Positions 1-9,484 of a DNA stretch of 64,000 nt are shown here, one piece after another. The first letter of the stretch is position 1. Each line of letters opens with the position of its first letter. Under the pieces are notes generated by a model that ran no database searches, was not told the DNA's origin, and saw only the letters and a list, made by a program, of their open reading frames with translations. Source of the stretch: Bugulina stolonifera. Taxonomy: Eukaryota > Bryozoa > Gymnolaemata > Cheilostomatida > Bugulidae. Where the stretch lies: positions 6,964,350 to 7,028,349 of the forward strand of contig OW285197.1 of the NCBI GenBank assembly GCA_935421135.1, in the 5' to 3' direction. Both the position numbers and the translations under genes were made by a program.

Positions 1-183
1 CTCAACCTTGGAGAATACTCGGGTGAATTAATGTATCTCATGCTTGATGATGGATGCGCTCTCTTCGAGTCCAAGACAGTTTATGGAGAGAGTAGAGATG
101 TGAATGCTACTTATATTCCAGGGTATTCGGGATATATACAGTCATGGGAGAGTGCTCAGAAGCAAAATTACCGATCAGTCTAG
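1..183 (+). CDS. Possible 3' end of a convergent element gene (partial)
   Basis: The plus strand is open in frame 1 from the window edge to a TAG at 181-183, giving about 60 residues with a Gly/Tyr-rich stretch (IPGYSGYIQSWE). It overlaps the 3' end of the packaging ATPase tail to tail by 77 bp. I do not recognise the family. An open frame of this length can occur by chance, so it is only a candidate; sequence to the left would decide whether a longer ORF continues. Confidence 0.3.
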   Translation, partial: LNLGEYSGELMYLMLDDGCALFESKTVYGESRDVNATYIPGYSGYIQSWESAQKQNYRSV

Positions 184-766
184 CCCACTCCGGGGTTTCC
201 TGGCGAAGATTCAAGAATAGAAAAGAGTGTGGCTTACGTGTAGCATCACTAAAAGCTTCTTGAACAGCTCTTGTACTCTGAGGAAAAGCCTGCTTTGCAA
301 GATTGGTAACAGACATTCCGTCTCTGGGATTCTTGAACAAGAAAAAGTACTGCGAGTTTATTGACACTGTTCTATTATCTTTCGGGAAAAGGTTCTGTAG
401 TAAGAAAAAGACGCTTATGTTCAGGTGGTGACTGAACTTTGTAAAGATTGCATTAGTAGTCTCTTTCCCCCCGACTTCACCCATCAAGTCATCAATGATG
501 AGCCAGCGATTCTTCCCATCACGCTCTATATCCATTTCTACATCAATGAGTCCTGAATGAAACCTTACTTTATCCTTGTAATCCTCAAAGCGGCGTTGCC
601 AAACTCCATAGCAGTAAATGATTTCAACAGGAGTGGGTGAAGCAATTTCATCAACTCTCCTAATAAGACTAAATAGTAGTTCCGTTTTTCCACTCCCTGT
701 TGGACCACAGACTAGAGCTGTGAAGGGACTCTGCAAGCGAAGATCGATTTCTTGGTGTGGACGCAT
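107..766 (-). CDS. FtsK/HerA (A32-like) genome-packaging ATPase
   Basis: A 219-aa protein with a clear P-loop near the N-terminus (Walker A GPTGSGKT, about residues 21-28) and a Walker B strand WLIIDD (about residues 88-93). These are followed by a FFLLQNLFPKD stretch and a FFLFKNPRD stretch typical of the ATPases of Polintons, virophages and adintovirus-like elements. Known role: the ATPase pumps replicated DNA into a capsid. The size is normal for the family. It lies closest to the interior of the element; its 5' end overlaps the end of the upstream small membrane-protein ORF by 98 bp in another frame, so the two may be read from one transcript or by splicing. The frame is intact, with no stops or missing key residues. 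Confidence 0.85.
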   Translation of the reverse strand: MRPHQEIDLRLQSPFTALVCGPTGSGKTELLFSLIRRVDEIASPTPVEIIYCYGVWQRRFEDYKDKVRFHSGLIDVEMDIERDGKNRWLIIDDLMGEVGGKETTNAIFTKFSHHLNISVFFLLQNLFPKDNRTVSINSQYFFLFKNPRDGMSVTNLAKQAFPQSTRAVQEAFSDATRKPHSFLFLNLRQETPEWARLIGNFASEHSPMTVYIPNTLEYK

Positions 767-1076
767 GCTGATCCAGTTGAGTAGCTAATAGAGTTGTGTT
801 TGTTTTTAAAAAGTGTCCTTGCTTAAGTACTCCTTTGTCTTTGCCATTGGGTGGTTCCCTATCACTTAGATATGTGTAAACTGATGGTGATAAAGATGAG
901 CAAGAAAGTATAAATAGTATTATGATTATGTAGAATGTGAACTTCTTTCTTTTGTTGCTTCTCTCTCCTATTCGCTCCCTTCCCTCTTCAGCAGAGATAG
1001 CTACTACTTCATCTAAGAGACCATCAGCCACATCTTCATAATTCTCATTTCTACATACTACCTCTTGCTTTGACAT
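669..1076 (-). CDS. Small single-pass membrane protein of the Polinton-type element
   Basis: A 135-aa ORF: an acidic N-terminal 36 residues, a basic patch (ERSNKRKKF), then one strongly hydrophobic segment (FYIIIILFILSCSSL, about residues 48-62) and a polar C-terminal tail. This suggests a type II or tail-type membrane protein. The family is not recognised. Only 40 bp separate it from the 442-aa gene upstream, and its 3' part overlaps the start of the ATPase, so the last 30 or so codons may not be real coding sequence. Function unknown; Polintons often carry a few small lineage-specific genes here. Confidence 0.45.
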   Translation of the reverse strand: MSKQEVVCRNENYEDVADGLLDEVVAISAEEGRERIGERSNKRKKFTFYIIIILFILSCSSLSPSVYTYLSDREPPNGKDKGVLKQGHFLKTNTTLLATQLDQHASTPRNRSSLAESLHSSSLWSNREWKNGTTI

Positions 1077-1116
1077 CTTGCCCTTGTTTGAGAGAACGAT
1101 TGGAATCTATACACTT

Positions 1117-2445
1117 TTATTCATCATTACTTTCTCCTGTTGGAACCCACTGTGGCAGTTTACTATCTTCCCCTTCTGCTTTTGCATCATTATCATCTAG
1201 TTTGTTAGCCAGGTGGGGAATTATGTGATCAATAATTGATACACTATCCATTTTTTCTTCTTCTTCTTCTTTTTGCAAACGCTCGATTTCCATCATTAAC
1301 CTCTCTTTTTCCATTCTTTCCTCTGTTAACTTTTTTTCTAAGAAGGCAATGCGATTTGTTCTTCTCTCTTTTCTTGCATCAATTCTCTGTTGCATCTCTA
1401 GTGCTTCTTTCCACCCCAGTGCTCCTGCCAATTCCACTTTCTTTAGTGCCAATTCTTGTTCTATCTTTCTAATCTCTTGTTCCCTTTTGTCACACATTTC
1501 AACCTCTTCTTTAGTTTCTACATGAGTTTGCTCTTCTATCATAATCTGCTTATTCTCTCCTGTAGAAGTCTCTCTCACTTCCACCCTAGCTTCTCCTGGT
1601 GAAGGGCTTCTTATCTCCTCTAACCCGTTTTTGGATGAATCTAGTTCTCCAATGTCACACATTTCAACCTCTTCTATCATAACCTGGTTAGTCTCTCCTG
1701 TAGAAGTCTCTCTCACCTCTAATCTAGCATCTCCTGGTGAAGGACTTCTTATCACCTCTAACCCATTTTTGGATGGATCTAGTTCTCCAAACAATCGCCC
1801 TGCATATAGCGTATTACCTCTACTAAGAATTAAACCAGGGATGCTTTCTTCATTGTAACTCCTCTTCGCTCGCGATTTCTCCTTCCCATCCTCAAAGCGA
1901 CATCTTCTTGCCCCATCCTTTAATATGTTCAATACTCTATGATAGAGTTCATTCTTTGAACCTTCCCCACCAGGTTCATTATCCAGATATAGTAAGAAGT
2001 GAGTGTTAAAAGTGGCCTCCGCTCCCACACCAGTTTCATCCCAGTTTCTATCTTCAATAATCTTCTCAACCTCCACTCTACACCAGGTTGACAACTCTGC
2101 ATTCCTAAGAAGGAGTAAGGGAGAAGAAACGGATGCGTTTTTTGTTTCTACCATAGATGAAAATCTTGACCTAGCTCCTGTTAAGTCTTCATAACAAAGT
2201 GCCATTTTCCTCAACTTTTCCTCTCCTATCTTAAAAGGGATATTCATAGAGAGTGAAAGTGTTCTAAAATAGATGGCAAGCTCTACCACTAAGGAATTAT
2301 GAGCGAGTCTGTCAACCCAATACCACATCCATGGACTATTCGCTTCTTCGATATTACTTTTGATCATATAATCCCATACAGACTTCGGGAGGACTTCCTT
2401 TAAAAGTACATATCTCCCCGCTGCTCCTTTGGTGAGAAAAGACAT
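1117..2445 (-). CDS. 442-aa protein with internal duplication and C-terminal coiled coil, family unknown
   Basis: The first 190 residues look globular (WDYMIKSNIEEANSPWMWYW near the start). Residues about 220-315 hold two copies of a unit of about 45 residues, recognisable by GELDPSKNGLEVIRSPSPG and GELDSSKNGLEEIRSPSPG with RETSTGE after each. Residues about 325-405 are a charged heptad-rich helix (Glu/Lys/Arg/Leu), surely a coiled coil. The tail is acidic. No catalytic motif or known domain is recognised. The gene lies next to the terminal repeat and points toward the ATPase, as part of the same gene block. The repeated Ser-Pro-rich linker suggests a structural or scaffold role, which is only inference. 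Confidence 0.55.
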   Translation of the reverse strand: MSFLTKGAAGRYVLLKEVLPKSVWDYMIKSNIEEANSPWMWYWVDRLAHNSLVVELAIYFRTLSLSMNIPFKIGEEKLRKMALCYEDLTGARSRFSSMVETKNASVSSPLLLLRNAELSTWCRVEVEKIIEDRNWDETGVGAEATFNTHFLLYLDNEPGGEGSKNELYHRVLNILKDGARRCRFEDGKEKSRAKRSYNEESIPGLILSRGNTLYAGRLFGELDPSKNGLEVIRSPSPGDARLEVRETSTGETNQVMIEEVEMCDIGELDSSKNGLEEIRSPSPGEARVEVRETSTGENKQIMIEEQTHVETKEEVEMCDKREQEIRKIEQELALKKVELAGALGWKEALEMQQRIDARKERRTNRIAFLEKKLTEERMEKERLMMEIERLQKEEEEEKMDSVSIIDHIIPHLANKLDDNDAKAEGEDSKLPQWVPTGESNDE

Positions 2446-2499
2446 GTTTGCTATGACTAAGTCTTCTTTGTATTAATACTATCATCAGTCAAACTTATC

Positions 2500-2828
2500 T
2501 TTTATAGTCCCACCCCAGTGGAACTCGGAATGGGCGGCGGGCCGCTGCCTAGTCGCTTGGCCCGGTGGATACGGGGCACCGGCGTCGCCTCCACGTGTAC
2601 GGTCGGCGCCGCACGCAACGTGGGCGGACGCGGCTTGACCGCCTCAAACGATTGGTCGTTCGGGTGAGTGGGGGTTGCGGGGTGGGGAGGGTGGGCGGCG
2701 GTGGAGGAGGGGTGGCGGTGATGACGGTGATGGCGGCGGCGGCGGCGGCGGCGGCGGTGGTGGTGGTGGTGGTGGCGGCGGCGGCGGCGGTGGCGGTGGT
2801 GGTGGTGGCGGCGGTGGTGGTGGTGGCG

Positions 2829-2859
<31 letters not shown>

Positions 2860-3230
2860 TGGTGAGGGCGGTGGTGGTGGCGGCGGCGACGGCGGTGGTG
2901 AGGGCGGCGGTGGCGGCGGCGGCGACGGCGGTGGCGCGGACGGGACGAGGGCGGTGGCGGGGAGGGGGGAGGAGTGGGAGGTGGGGGAGGGGGAGGGGAG
3001 GAGGGTGGGAAGGAGGAAGGGAAGGGGTCGTGGCCGGGTTCGGGGTCAAGTGTGCAAATGTTTTTTCGACCAATCAGAAGGGGGGATTTTGGGGTGACCT
3101 TGGCAAGGTCGTGTGCAAAATTTTTGTGCTCTTCTGTGATTGGTTGAAATCGGAAATACCGGCTTGTGATTGGTTGAAAACAGGGGTCAATGAGTGCGTG
3201 TCTGTCTAGAAGTGCACTGACTATACTACT
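2500..3230. repeat. Terminal GC-rich region (TIR) with (GGN)n microsatellite and CCAAT boxes
   Basis: Between the 442-aa gene and the end of the element the composition becomes very GC-rich. From about 2675 to 2940 it is mostly GGC/GGT triplets, which makes long poly-Gly, poly-Arg or poly-Val open frames in several phases; these are not taken as genes. Nearer the end are inverted CCAAT motifs (TGATTGG at about 3136 and 3169; CCAATCAG at about 3070). The last bases carry the family terminal motif. The mate TIR is not in the window. Confidence 0.6.
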
Positions 3231-3236
3231 GATAAT

Positions 3237-3972
3237 TAAGTCATTAGCTTTATAGCAAACCAAACCATAACTTCATTTTCTATTCCCTATTATTAAGCCA
3301 GTAATGTGGAGAAATTATACCTGAAGCAGAATAGGCTACCTTCCCTGTTTATGTTTAAGTAACAATCTTATCACTTTGCTCGATCACAAACACAAATTCT
3401 ACGATTATCAACATGGTTTTCAGTAATGCACCTACCAGTATTAAACAGGTGTTTTATAATTATAATTATCATAATGCTATATAGCACAGGTAAGGCGCCG
3501 GGTGCCAAGCCGGAGGTCGGCGACCTTTTGATTCATGGGGCGTTGACCCCATGCCTGTCGCCTGGTAATAGGTATGAAATACAAGTACATTACATTCATC
3601 GTATGCATTTATTACCAGTTGTACTTTTACTGGTCATAAACTAATGCTGTGTGTCTACAGTGGCTACAAGTAATGTATAGCATAAAATAAATTCAAAACT
3701 GTTACGGCTACCTGGACTTATCATTTAGCATATTGAAAGCTACTAGAATGCAATAGAGAAATGAGCACACATCACTTAGAATATATCCATCATGATTGTG
3801 CTATTACTATTCAAGTTTATGTAGGCTGCTATGTTTATGTAATATAATCAGAACTGTGAACTCTATCTCAGTAGGCGGATTGTATATTCAGTGTTTTGGT
3901 CTTTTTTTTAAATTTTAAACAGGCGGCCAATTTTGTTATATTTCCTCTTCATGTATCCAGTAGATTTTCACC
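3237..3972. other. Host DNA without a recognised gene; short dispersed repeat
   Basis: AT-rich flank of the Polinton end. A block of about 70 bp at 3460-3535 (ATAATGCT...ATAGCACAGGTAAGGCGCCGGGTGCCA, then GGAGGTCG and CTTTTGATTCATG) recurs at 16700-16790 with about 85-90% identity, so it is a dispersed repeat, perhaps part of a SINE. Nothing else is recognised. Confidence 0.5.
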
Positions 3973-6900
3973 TCATCTAAAGGTATAAATGTTTTTCAAG
4001 CATATTCTGTACTTGGAAAGATTGTGGATTTGGCGAGGTCGTTGGCTGGAATCTTTTTCCATTTCTTTTGTTAATCTCCGGAATAATCTAAATATGTCCA
4101 CATCACATGTTAACCTCTTCAACAGCTTTCCTAACTTTGGTATCATGTTGTTTCGATCTGCAATCTCACCGGGCTGTGTCGCTAAGATGACGTGGTAATT
4201 GGGTCCCGGGAGACGTATTTCCTGTGGACCATCATCAGGTGGAACCTCACATGCATCGTCTAAAACGTTATATAATGCATATCTCTATAGTACATCTGAC
4301 GTACATGTATAATGATGCTAAATTCTGAGTCATTTTGCTGTAAGACATCAATGATATCACACTTGTATGTTCTAAAATAATACAAGTATAATAGATAATA
4401 GTAATATACTAATTATATCTGCTGCCCATTGGACCCTTTAGTTTGCATGCATAGAATAGATGCAGCAGTGATCTTAACACTACTGTAAAATCATGACCCC
4501 CCCTCCCCCCCCCCCACCTTCAATACAGCAAATTATACTAAAATGTATACAATGAATTTTATTTGACAACATAGTCTGTAGTAATAAGACGGCAGATAAT
4601 GTTTCATATACTCATACTGTACTTATCAGAGCCGTCTAATGTGAGAGTTGTGTCACTGGAAGTAAACCGGAGCCATATTGGGCTCAGTAGCAAAGGATTA
4701 CATTGGTCAAACTTTTCTTTTAATCATTTGGATTGGTTCTAATAATTGGCACATAATGTTCCCCCAGTGACGTTACTCTCCCAATAAATGGCTTTGATAC
4801 TTAGCACTGTATAATAATTACGAGTCGGGTCTCTACTGGTTGATACTTAGCACTGTATAATAATTACGAGTCGGGTCTCTACTGGTTGATAAGCTTTCTG
4901 CTCTAGTGGAATATCGATTTGTCACTAGGTTACAAGCTTGAATCCACAGCATCTACAAAGCAAATACTGTGCAGATGAAAATAATCACATTAACTTAGGA
5001 TATGAATATAGGATAAAAGTCTTGCAATTGCTCACTCGAATGTCAAGTTCTGTTCATTTGGCAAATGCAATGTATTTTGGGCTCATTTGACATCTCAAAT
5101 TACTATGTGATGTTCTTGTGAAAACAACTTCTCAAGCTGAATGTTATCTTGAAATGAAAGAAACGCAAGCATCATTGCATATCAAGTCAGAATTGCTTTA
5201 GAGTATGTGTGAACATATCTAATTCATTACATGGCTAAATACAAGACAATATAAGTGTGGAATGTATAGAATTGATTTTGACTACATAAATAGCCTTTAA
5301 CTACCTAGTCCATTTAAATTATGAATGTTATATTATTGAAATTTACCTTGGGTTTGTCTGTCGGTATAGCCTTCTCCATCTCTGCTAGAATATTTGAGTA
5401 GAATAGAAATTCTCCATTCTCAGCCTTTATTCCGTTGTTACTACCATGGCACATCACGCTGACAATAAGCCCTGTTTTAAAAGGTCTGTCCCTTACGTCT
5501 GATAGAGCATTTATGATGGCTGCTTTGCTCTCAGCTCGGACAATCTTGGGATCCATTCCCAGACTTCTTAGCCCATCAGTCAAAGCAGCCCTCTCTTTAT
5601 TAGCCCCTTCTCTACCGTCCTTTGCATAGAAGATGATAGAACGTGGTGGATGTGGTAAGCAGTAGTGTCCGCTATCTGTTTCTCGTCTAGCCCATTTTAA
5701 AAATCGGAGGATCTCTGTCCCATCACGAGCAAGGTCTTGTGCCATTTTGCCTCTCCTGTTCTGCAAATGTAGCAAATGCTTTAGATGATAATTCCGAGTC
5801 GATATGATAACTTCTTTGGTCATTTCAGTGTTTTTCAGTTGAACCAGGATGTGCAGAATCGAGCTGCCTTCCCAATTTCTGATGAGATTATTCTCCTTGT
5901 CAATGATGGCTACAAAATAAAGACTGTTCTCTAATTGAAAGTCTGCAGGGTTAATACATGTATATATTCATATTGCGATAGTCACGTACAGCCTCCCGAC
6001 TACCTGACACTAACTATATACTTATCCTTGTATTATATCTGCTTGTGCTCCTTGTCTGTGTAGTTGAATGCTACCTGTATACTTCTTATATGCATTACTG
6101 AGTCATTATACCCTTTTTATACCCATGTAAAAAACCTGAATCCTCAGAAATACTTGATATTGATTTTGCATATGATCTAGATGATTTTAAGCATCTTTTG
6201 TCAAACCCGACCTATTTTGGGTCGGCCATCAGGCTTCCAGCCGCCATGTTGTTGCGCAATTTCCGGACGACCCTACGCCGTCTTTTTACGACACTGCGCC
6301 GGCTTTTTACCGGATCTTCCTCTGAAAGTTCTATTATTATATAAAGGGCATTGTTTTCATGTTTGTTGTCTCAGTTCATGCTTGGATCTCAATAAAGACA
6401 CTTCTATACTTATAGAGACTTTCACTTCGTAGATAGGTCATTCTAGTTGTTAAGGTCCTCGACCTTGCAACACGAACTGCCTACTAAGTCGGATCACTCT
6501 CTTTCTCAGTATAGCAAACAAGCATCGACTCGGGATCATATGGGTCGTCTTTGGTAGTTATTTGACTACTAGTACCTGTCAATCTTTCATGTAATGAGAA
6601 GGCCTAGCACCACTCATAGGCACTTCACGTTGGACTCGAGGGTCGTCTCAGGAAGACAGTACCAAAACCCAAAAACCATTACAATATATAGATGAAATTA
6701 ATATTATGTACATACATTATATACATTGTACATGTACATTGGAGGTATGAAGAATGGTTTCACAATATTAAGTGTTAGTGTGAATGAGTGTGAATCGAAA
6801 AAACATGAAAGTGGAATTTGGGTACTTAGAGGGCTCTTGCTTGAAGCTGAGACAGCATGAAACAATGTACATGTATGATGCTGTAATGCTTGACACTGTA

Positions 6901-9484
6901 GGTGGCGAACAATCCTTTTCTACCGAGATGACTGAGCATATAAGAGGCAGATGCTGCTTTTTTGCCAACTAATTTAAGACTGACTCTGGTAGATAGATTC
7001 GAAGTCTTTTTATAAAAGAGTAGACTCCGCCCAGTGTCTGAGAGGCTGATAAGCCAACATCAGCGTACAATAGGCACTTTTGTATCCTTAACATTCACAA
7101 GAACTTAGAGGGTCTATTACAAAAGTTAGAACAATCACAGCTGGAGAAACTAGGTACATGTATCTAGAAATCTAGAATTAATGATTAACCATTTTCAGTG
7201 AGTTCTCTGAGCACAGAAAAAGTTTTGCAGCGTAGTAGCTTGTTATGACATTCACTAAGAAGAATGGCAGTCATGAACTCAATTCTGACTTTCCACTGTT
7301 TGGTTAGATAAAAGTTTTACAAATATCTTAAATTTGCATTCATCTGTTTATAATGATAGATAGTAGCTGGATTACCAAGGCTAACTGTAACTGTGGACGA
7401 CAAATGCGTGTCACCACACAACACTACAGCTACGAGCGCATCTATAAATTTCTGCTTGTAGAGTTATCTCCCTCTATGATGCTGCCTAGAAGAAAACCAA
7501 CACAGAAAAATCTAAAAAGTTGCAAAAGTTTCTTTTTATTAATGTATAACATGCTCCTGAAATAGTTTTCTTCTAAGCACAATATTTATTATAATACAAC
7601 CAAAAAATTGAAAAATTCTATATAAGCTATCGTGCGGCTTGTTGCGTTTTCATCTTCAAGTTGCGTTTGAATCAGCATCCAATAGCGTCACGCGATTCAA
7701 CATAGCCAAGAGAGCACAACTCCGTGACTTTCAAGCCCATTATTGGTAACCTGAATGACAGAGTCTGGTATGAATATGGACATAAAACAGATGGCATAAC
7801 CCCTTTAATAGCTGAAAACCATCAGGTTAAAACTTGAAGTTTACTTGTTTTATTGCCGCGTGATGAATGACCTTCACCTCTAGTATTCGTGAATGAATCT
7901 GAACAGTGTCACAGAGTACATCACTCCGTATAAATAGATGAATGGTGCGTGGCCAACCAATATTATTAATATTTTAATGCTGCACATGCGTTGCACTAAT
8001 ACTGTAATGGTTTCTGGTATTTCGTGCGGTCGTCCTTGGACGACTACCGACCCAAAACTGAAGTGCCTATGAGTGGTGCTAGGCCTTCTCATTACATGAA
8101 AGATCAAGCGGTCTCAGTAGTCCTTAGTACTACCAGAGACGACCCATCTGGTCCTAAGTCTGACCTTCAGACTATACTTTGAAAGAGAGTGATCCGATCT
8201 AGTAGGCGGTTCGCTAAGCGAATGACCTGACAAAAGGAAGTGAAAGTCTCTGTAGCAAGTATAGATGTGTCTTTATTGAAAGCCAAGTGAAGACTGAGAC
8301 AACGAATGATAAAACATGGTCCTTTATATAGTATAAGGACTTCCGCCCAACGTAGCGTCGGGAAAAGAGGACATAGGGTCGTCCGGAAGTTGCGCAACAA
8401 CATGGCCGCCGGAAGCTCGACGGCCGACCCAAAATAGGTCGGGTTATACAAAAGTTGCTTATAATCATCCAATTCATGTACAAAATGAATACCAAGGGAT
8501 TCTGAGAGGTCGGGCCTCTTTACATGGGTATAAAAGGTACCAAAAAGCTTAGTATATTATCATACATGAATGTACATTGATATGTAGTTAAGTAGAACGG
8601 ATATAAACACATAGATACACGTATGTAGACAGTAAATGAGTGGTTTAGACATGCAATACAATTGAGTATGAGTATACGAACAGCTGGGTATGAGAGTGCG
8701 AGTGTTAGTTGAGTAGTGCTGTGGCAACTACTAGGCACTCAAGGTGCTGTAGGGTTTTATCCGGGTAGCTGGAGTCGCATACAAATGTCCTGTACCATCA
8801 CAATACTACACTGCTAATAATGGGGTTCACAGTTTAGTACTAACTATGATCAGAAGTCTCTAACAATCATCGAGATGGTCATGACTGACACTCCTATGCA
8901 TATTTTGTTGTGGCTATTGGACTAGATCTGCTTAAAACTCTTCTAATCTAATGGGTACCAGCCTTCATTATATTCAGCTCATTCTACATTATAAAATGTA
9001 TACTACACTATACTTCAACAGACGACAGTAAGTTATGCATGCAAGAAAGCTATCCACTATTCTTGGTTAAACATGTAGTTGAAGACTATCAGTGTTCAGC
9101 TAGCTCGTCATCTGTAGCAGTATCATGTGAATGCTGACAATAGATGCAACACAACATACTGTACAACTTACCATTGGTATGATCATCATGTCTTAGTGAC
9201 GAAGACTCTGCTATTCCTAGAGCTACCAGACGGAGTCTGTTGAATGCAGTTCCGTCAGGTAACCGTTTACGAACAAGATAGTAGAATCTACATATATCTG
9301 CCATAATTACACCCACACATATTTTACTAGACAATGCGTCTCTGACTACTAAGTTTCTTCTACATAATAGGTAGATTACTAGAGGAAAAGTCTCCATGGG
9401 TGTTAGTCGTGTCAGTCTCAGGAAATTCTCAACTATTTTCTTTCTAGCGGGTCTATGCATCCTGCTTTCAGCACGCGAAACCAT
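3973..9484 (-). CDS. Caspase-like cysteine protease with death-fold-like and ankyrin-like N-terminal parts (4 exons)
   Basis: Proposed exons 9484-9172, 5909-5347, 4952-4868 and 4259-3973; all borders are GT-AG, phases agree and the total is 415 aa. Exon 1 resembles a CARD/DED-type helical domain (ETFPLVIYLL; LVRKRLPDGTAFNRL). Exon 2 begins with an ankyrin-like unit (GSSILHILVQL; NRRGKMAQDLA) and continues into a caspase p20 domain with the catalytic His in VMCHGSNNGI. Exon 3 carries the catalytic Cys as WIQACNL instead of the usual QACRG. Exon 4 is p10-like (HVILATQPGEIADRN) and ends at a TGA at 3973-3975. Caspases cleave after Asp in apoptosis or immunity. Intron 1 (5910-9171) is unusually long because solo-LTR-like repeats sit in it. 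Start and exon 1 linkage are inferred from phase and the domain order. Confidence 0.65.
4797..4888. repeat. 46-bp tandem duplication across a splice donor
   Basis: The segment beginning TTAGCACTGTATAATAATTA occurs at 4801 and again at 4847. In the caspase-like gene on the minus strand this duplicates the donor of the catalytic-Cys exon: one copy at 4867 and one at 4821. Only the first keeps the frame into the p10 exon. Confidence 0.8.
5990..6683 (+). mobile_element. Solo-LTR-like repeat, copy A
   Basis: About 690 bp with LTR-like order on the plus strand: a TATA box (TATATAAAGG, about 6338), a polyadenylation signal AATAAA (6391-6396) about 50 bp later, and an end at CCATTACA (6676-6683). 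It matches copy B at 8003-8730 in opposite orientation at about 80% by eye, and copy C at 52190-52495. The 5' edge is approximate. No retrotransposon coding region lies next to it, so a solo LTR is the best guess. Confidence 0.55.
8003..8730 (-). mobile_element. Solo-LTR-like repeat, copy B (inverted to copy A)
   Basis: Reverse-complement partner of copy A. On the minus strand it has TATACTATATAAAGG (8321-8335) and AATAAA (8272-8277), and ends at CCATTACA-like bases (TGTAATGG on the plus strand at 8003). Copies A and B lie 1.3 kb apart, head to head, in intron 1 of the caspase-like gene. Confidence 0.55.

Larger units (their letters stand above)
1..3230. mobile_element. Right end of a Maverick/Polinton-type element (truncated by the window)
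   Basis: Seen: three minus-strand ORFs (packaging ATPase, membrane protein, 442-aa protein) followed by a GC-rich region that stops at 3230 with ...GTGCACTGACTATACTACT. This terminus is the reverse complement of the AGTAGTATAGTCAGTGCA start of the two complete elements downstream, so 3230 is taken as the right end and GATAAT (3231-3236) as the expected 6-bp target duplication. Known: Maverick/Polinton elements encode an A32-like ATPase, have long TIRs and 6-bp target duplications. The left end, polymerase, integrase and capsid genes, if present, lie outside the window, so the element's completeness cannot be judged. Confidence 0.75.

Noticed and set aside
1236..2194. Plus-strand open frames opposite the 442-aa gene
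   Set aside because: They are shadows of a longer coherent minus-strand protein with repeats and coiled coil.
2565..3209. Long open frames of poly-Gly, poly-Ala/Val and poly-Arg/His
   Set aside because: They come from the GGN microsatellite in the terminal repeat and are open on both strands in several phases.
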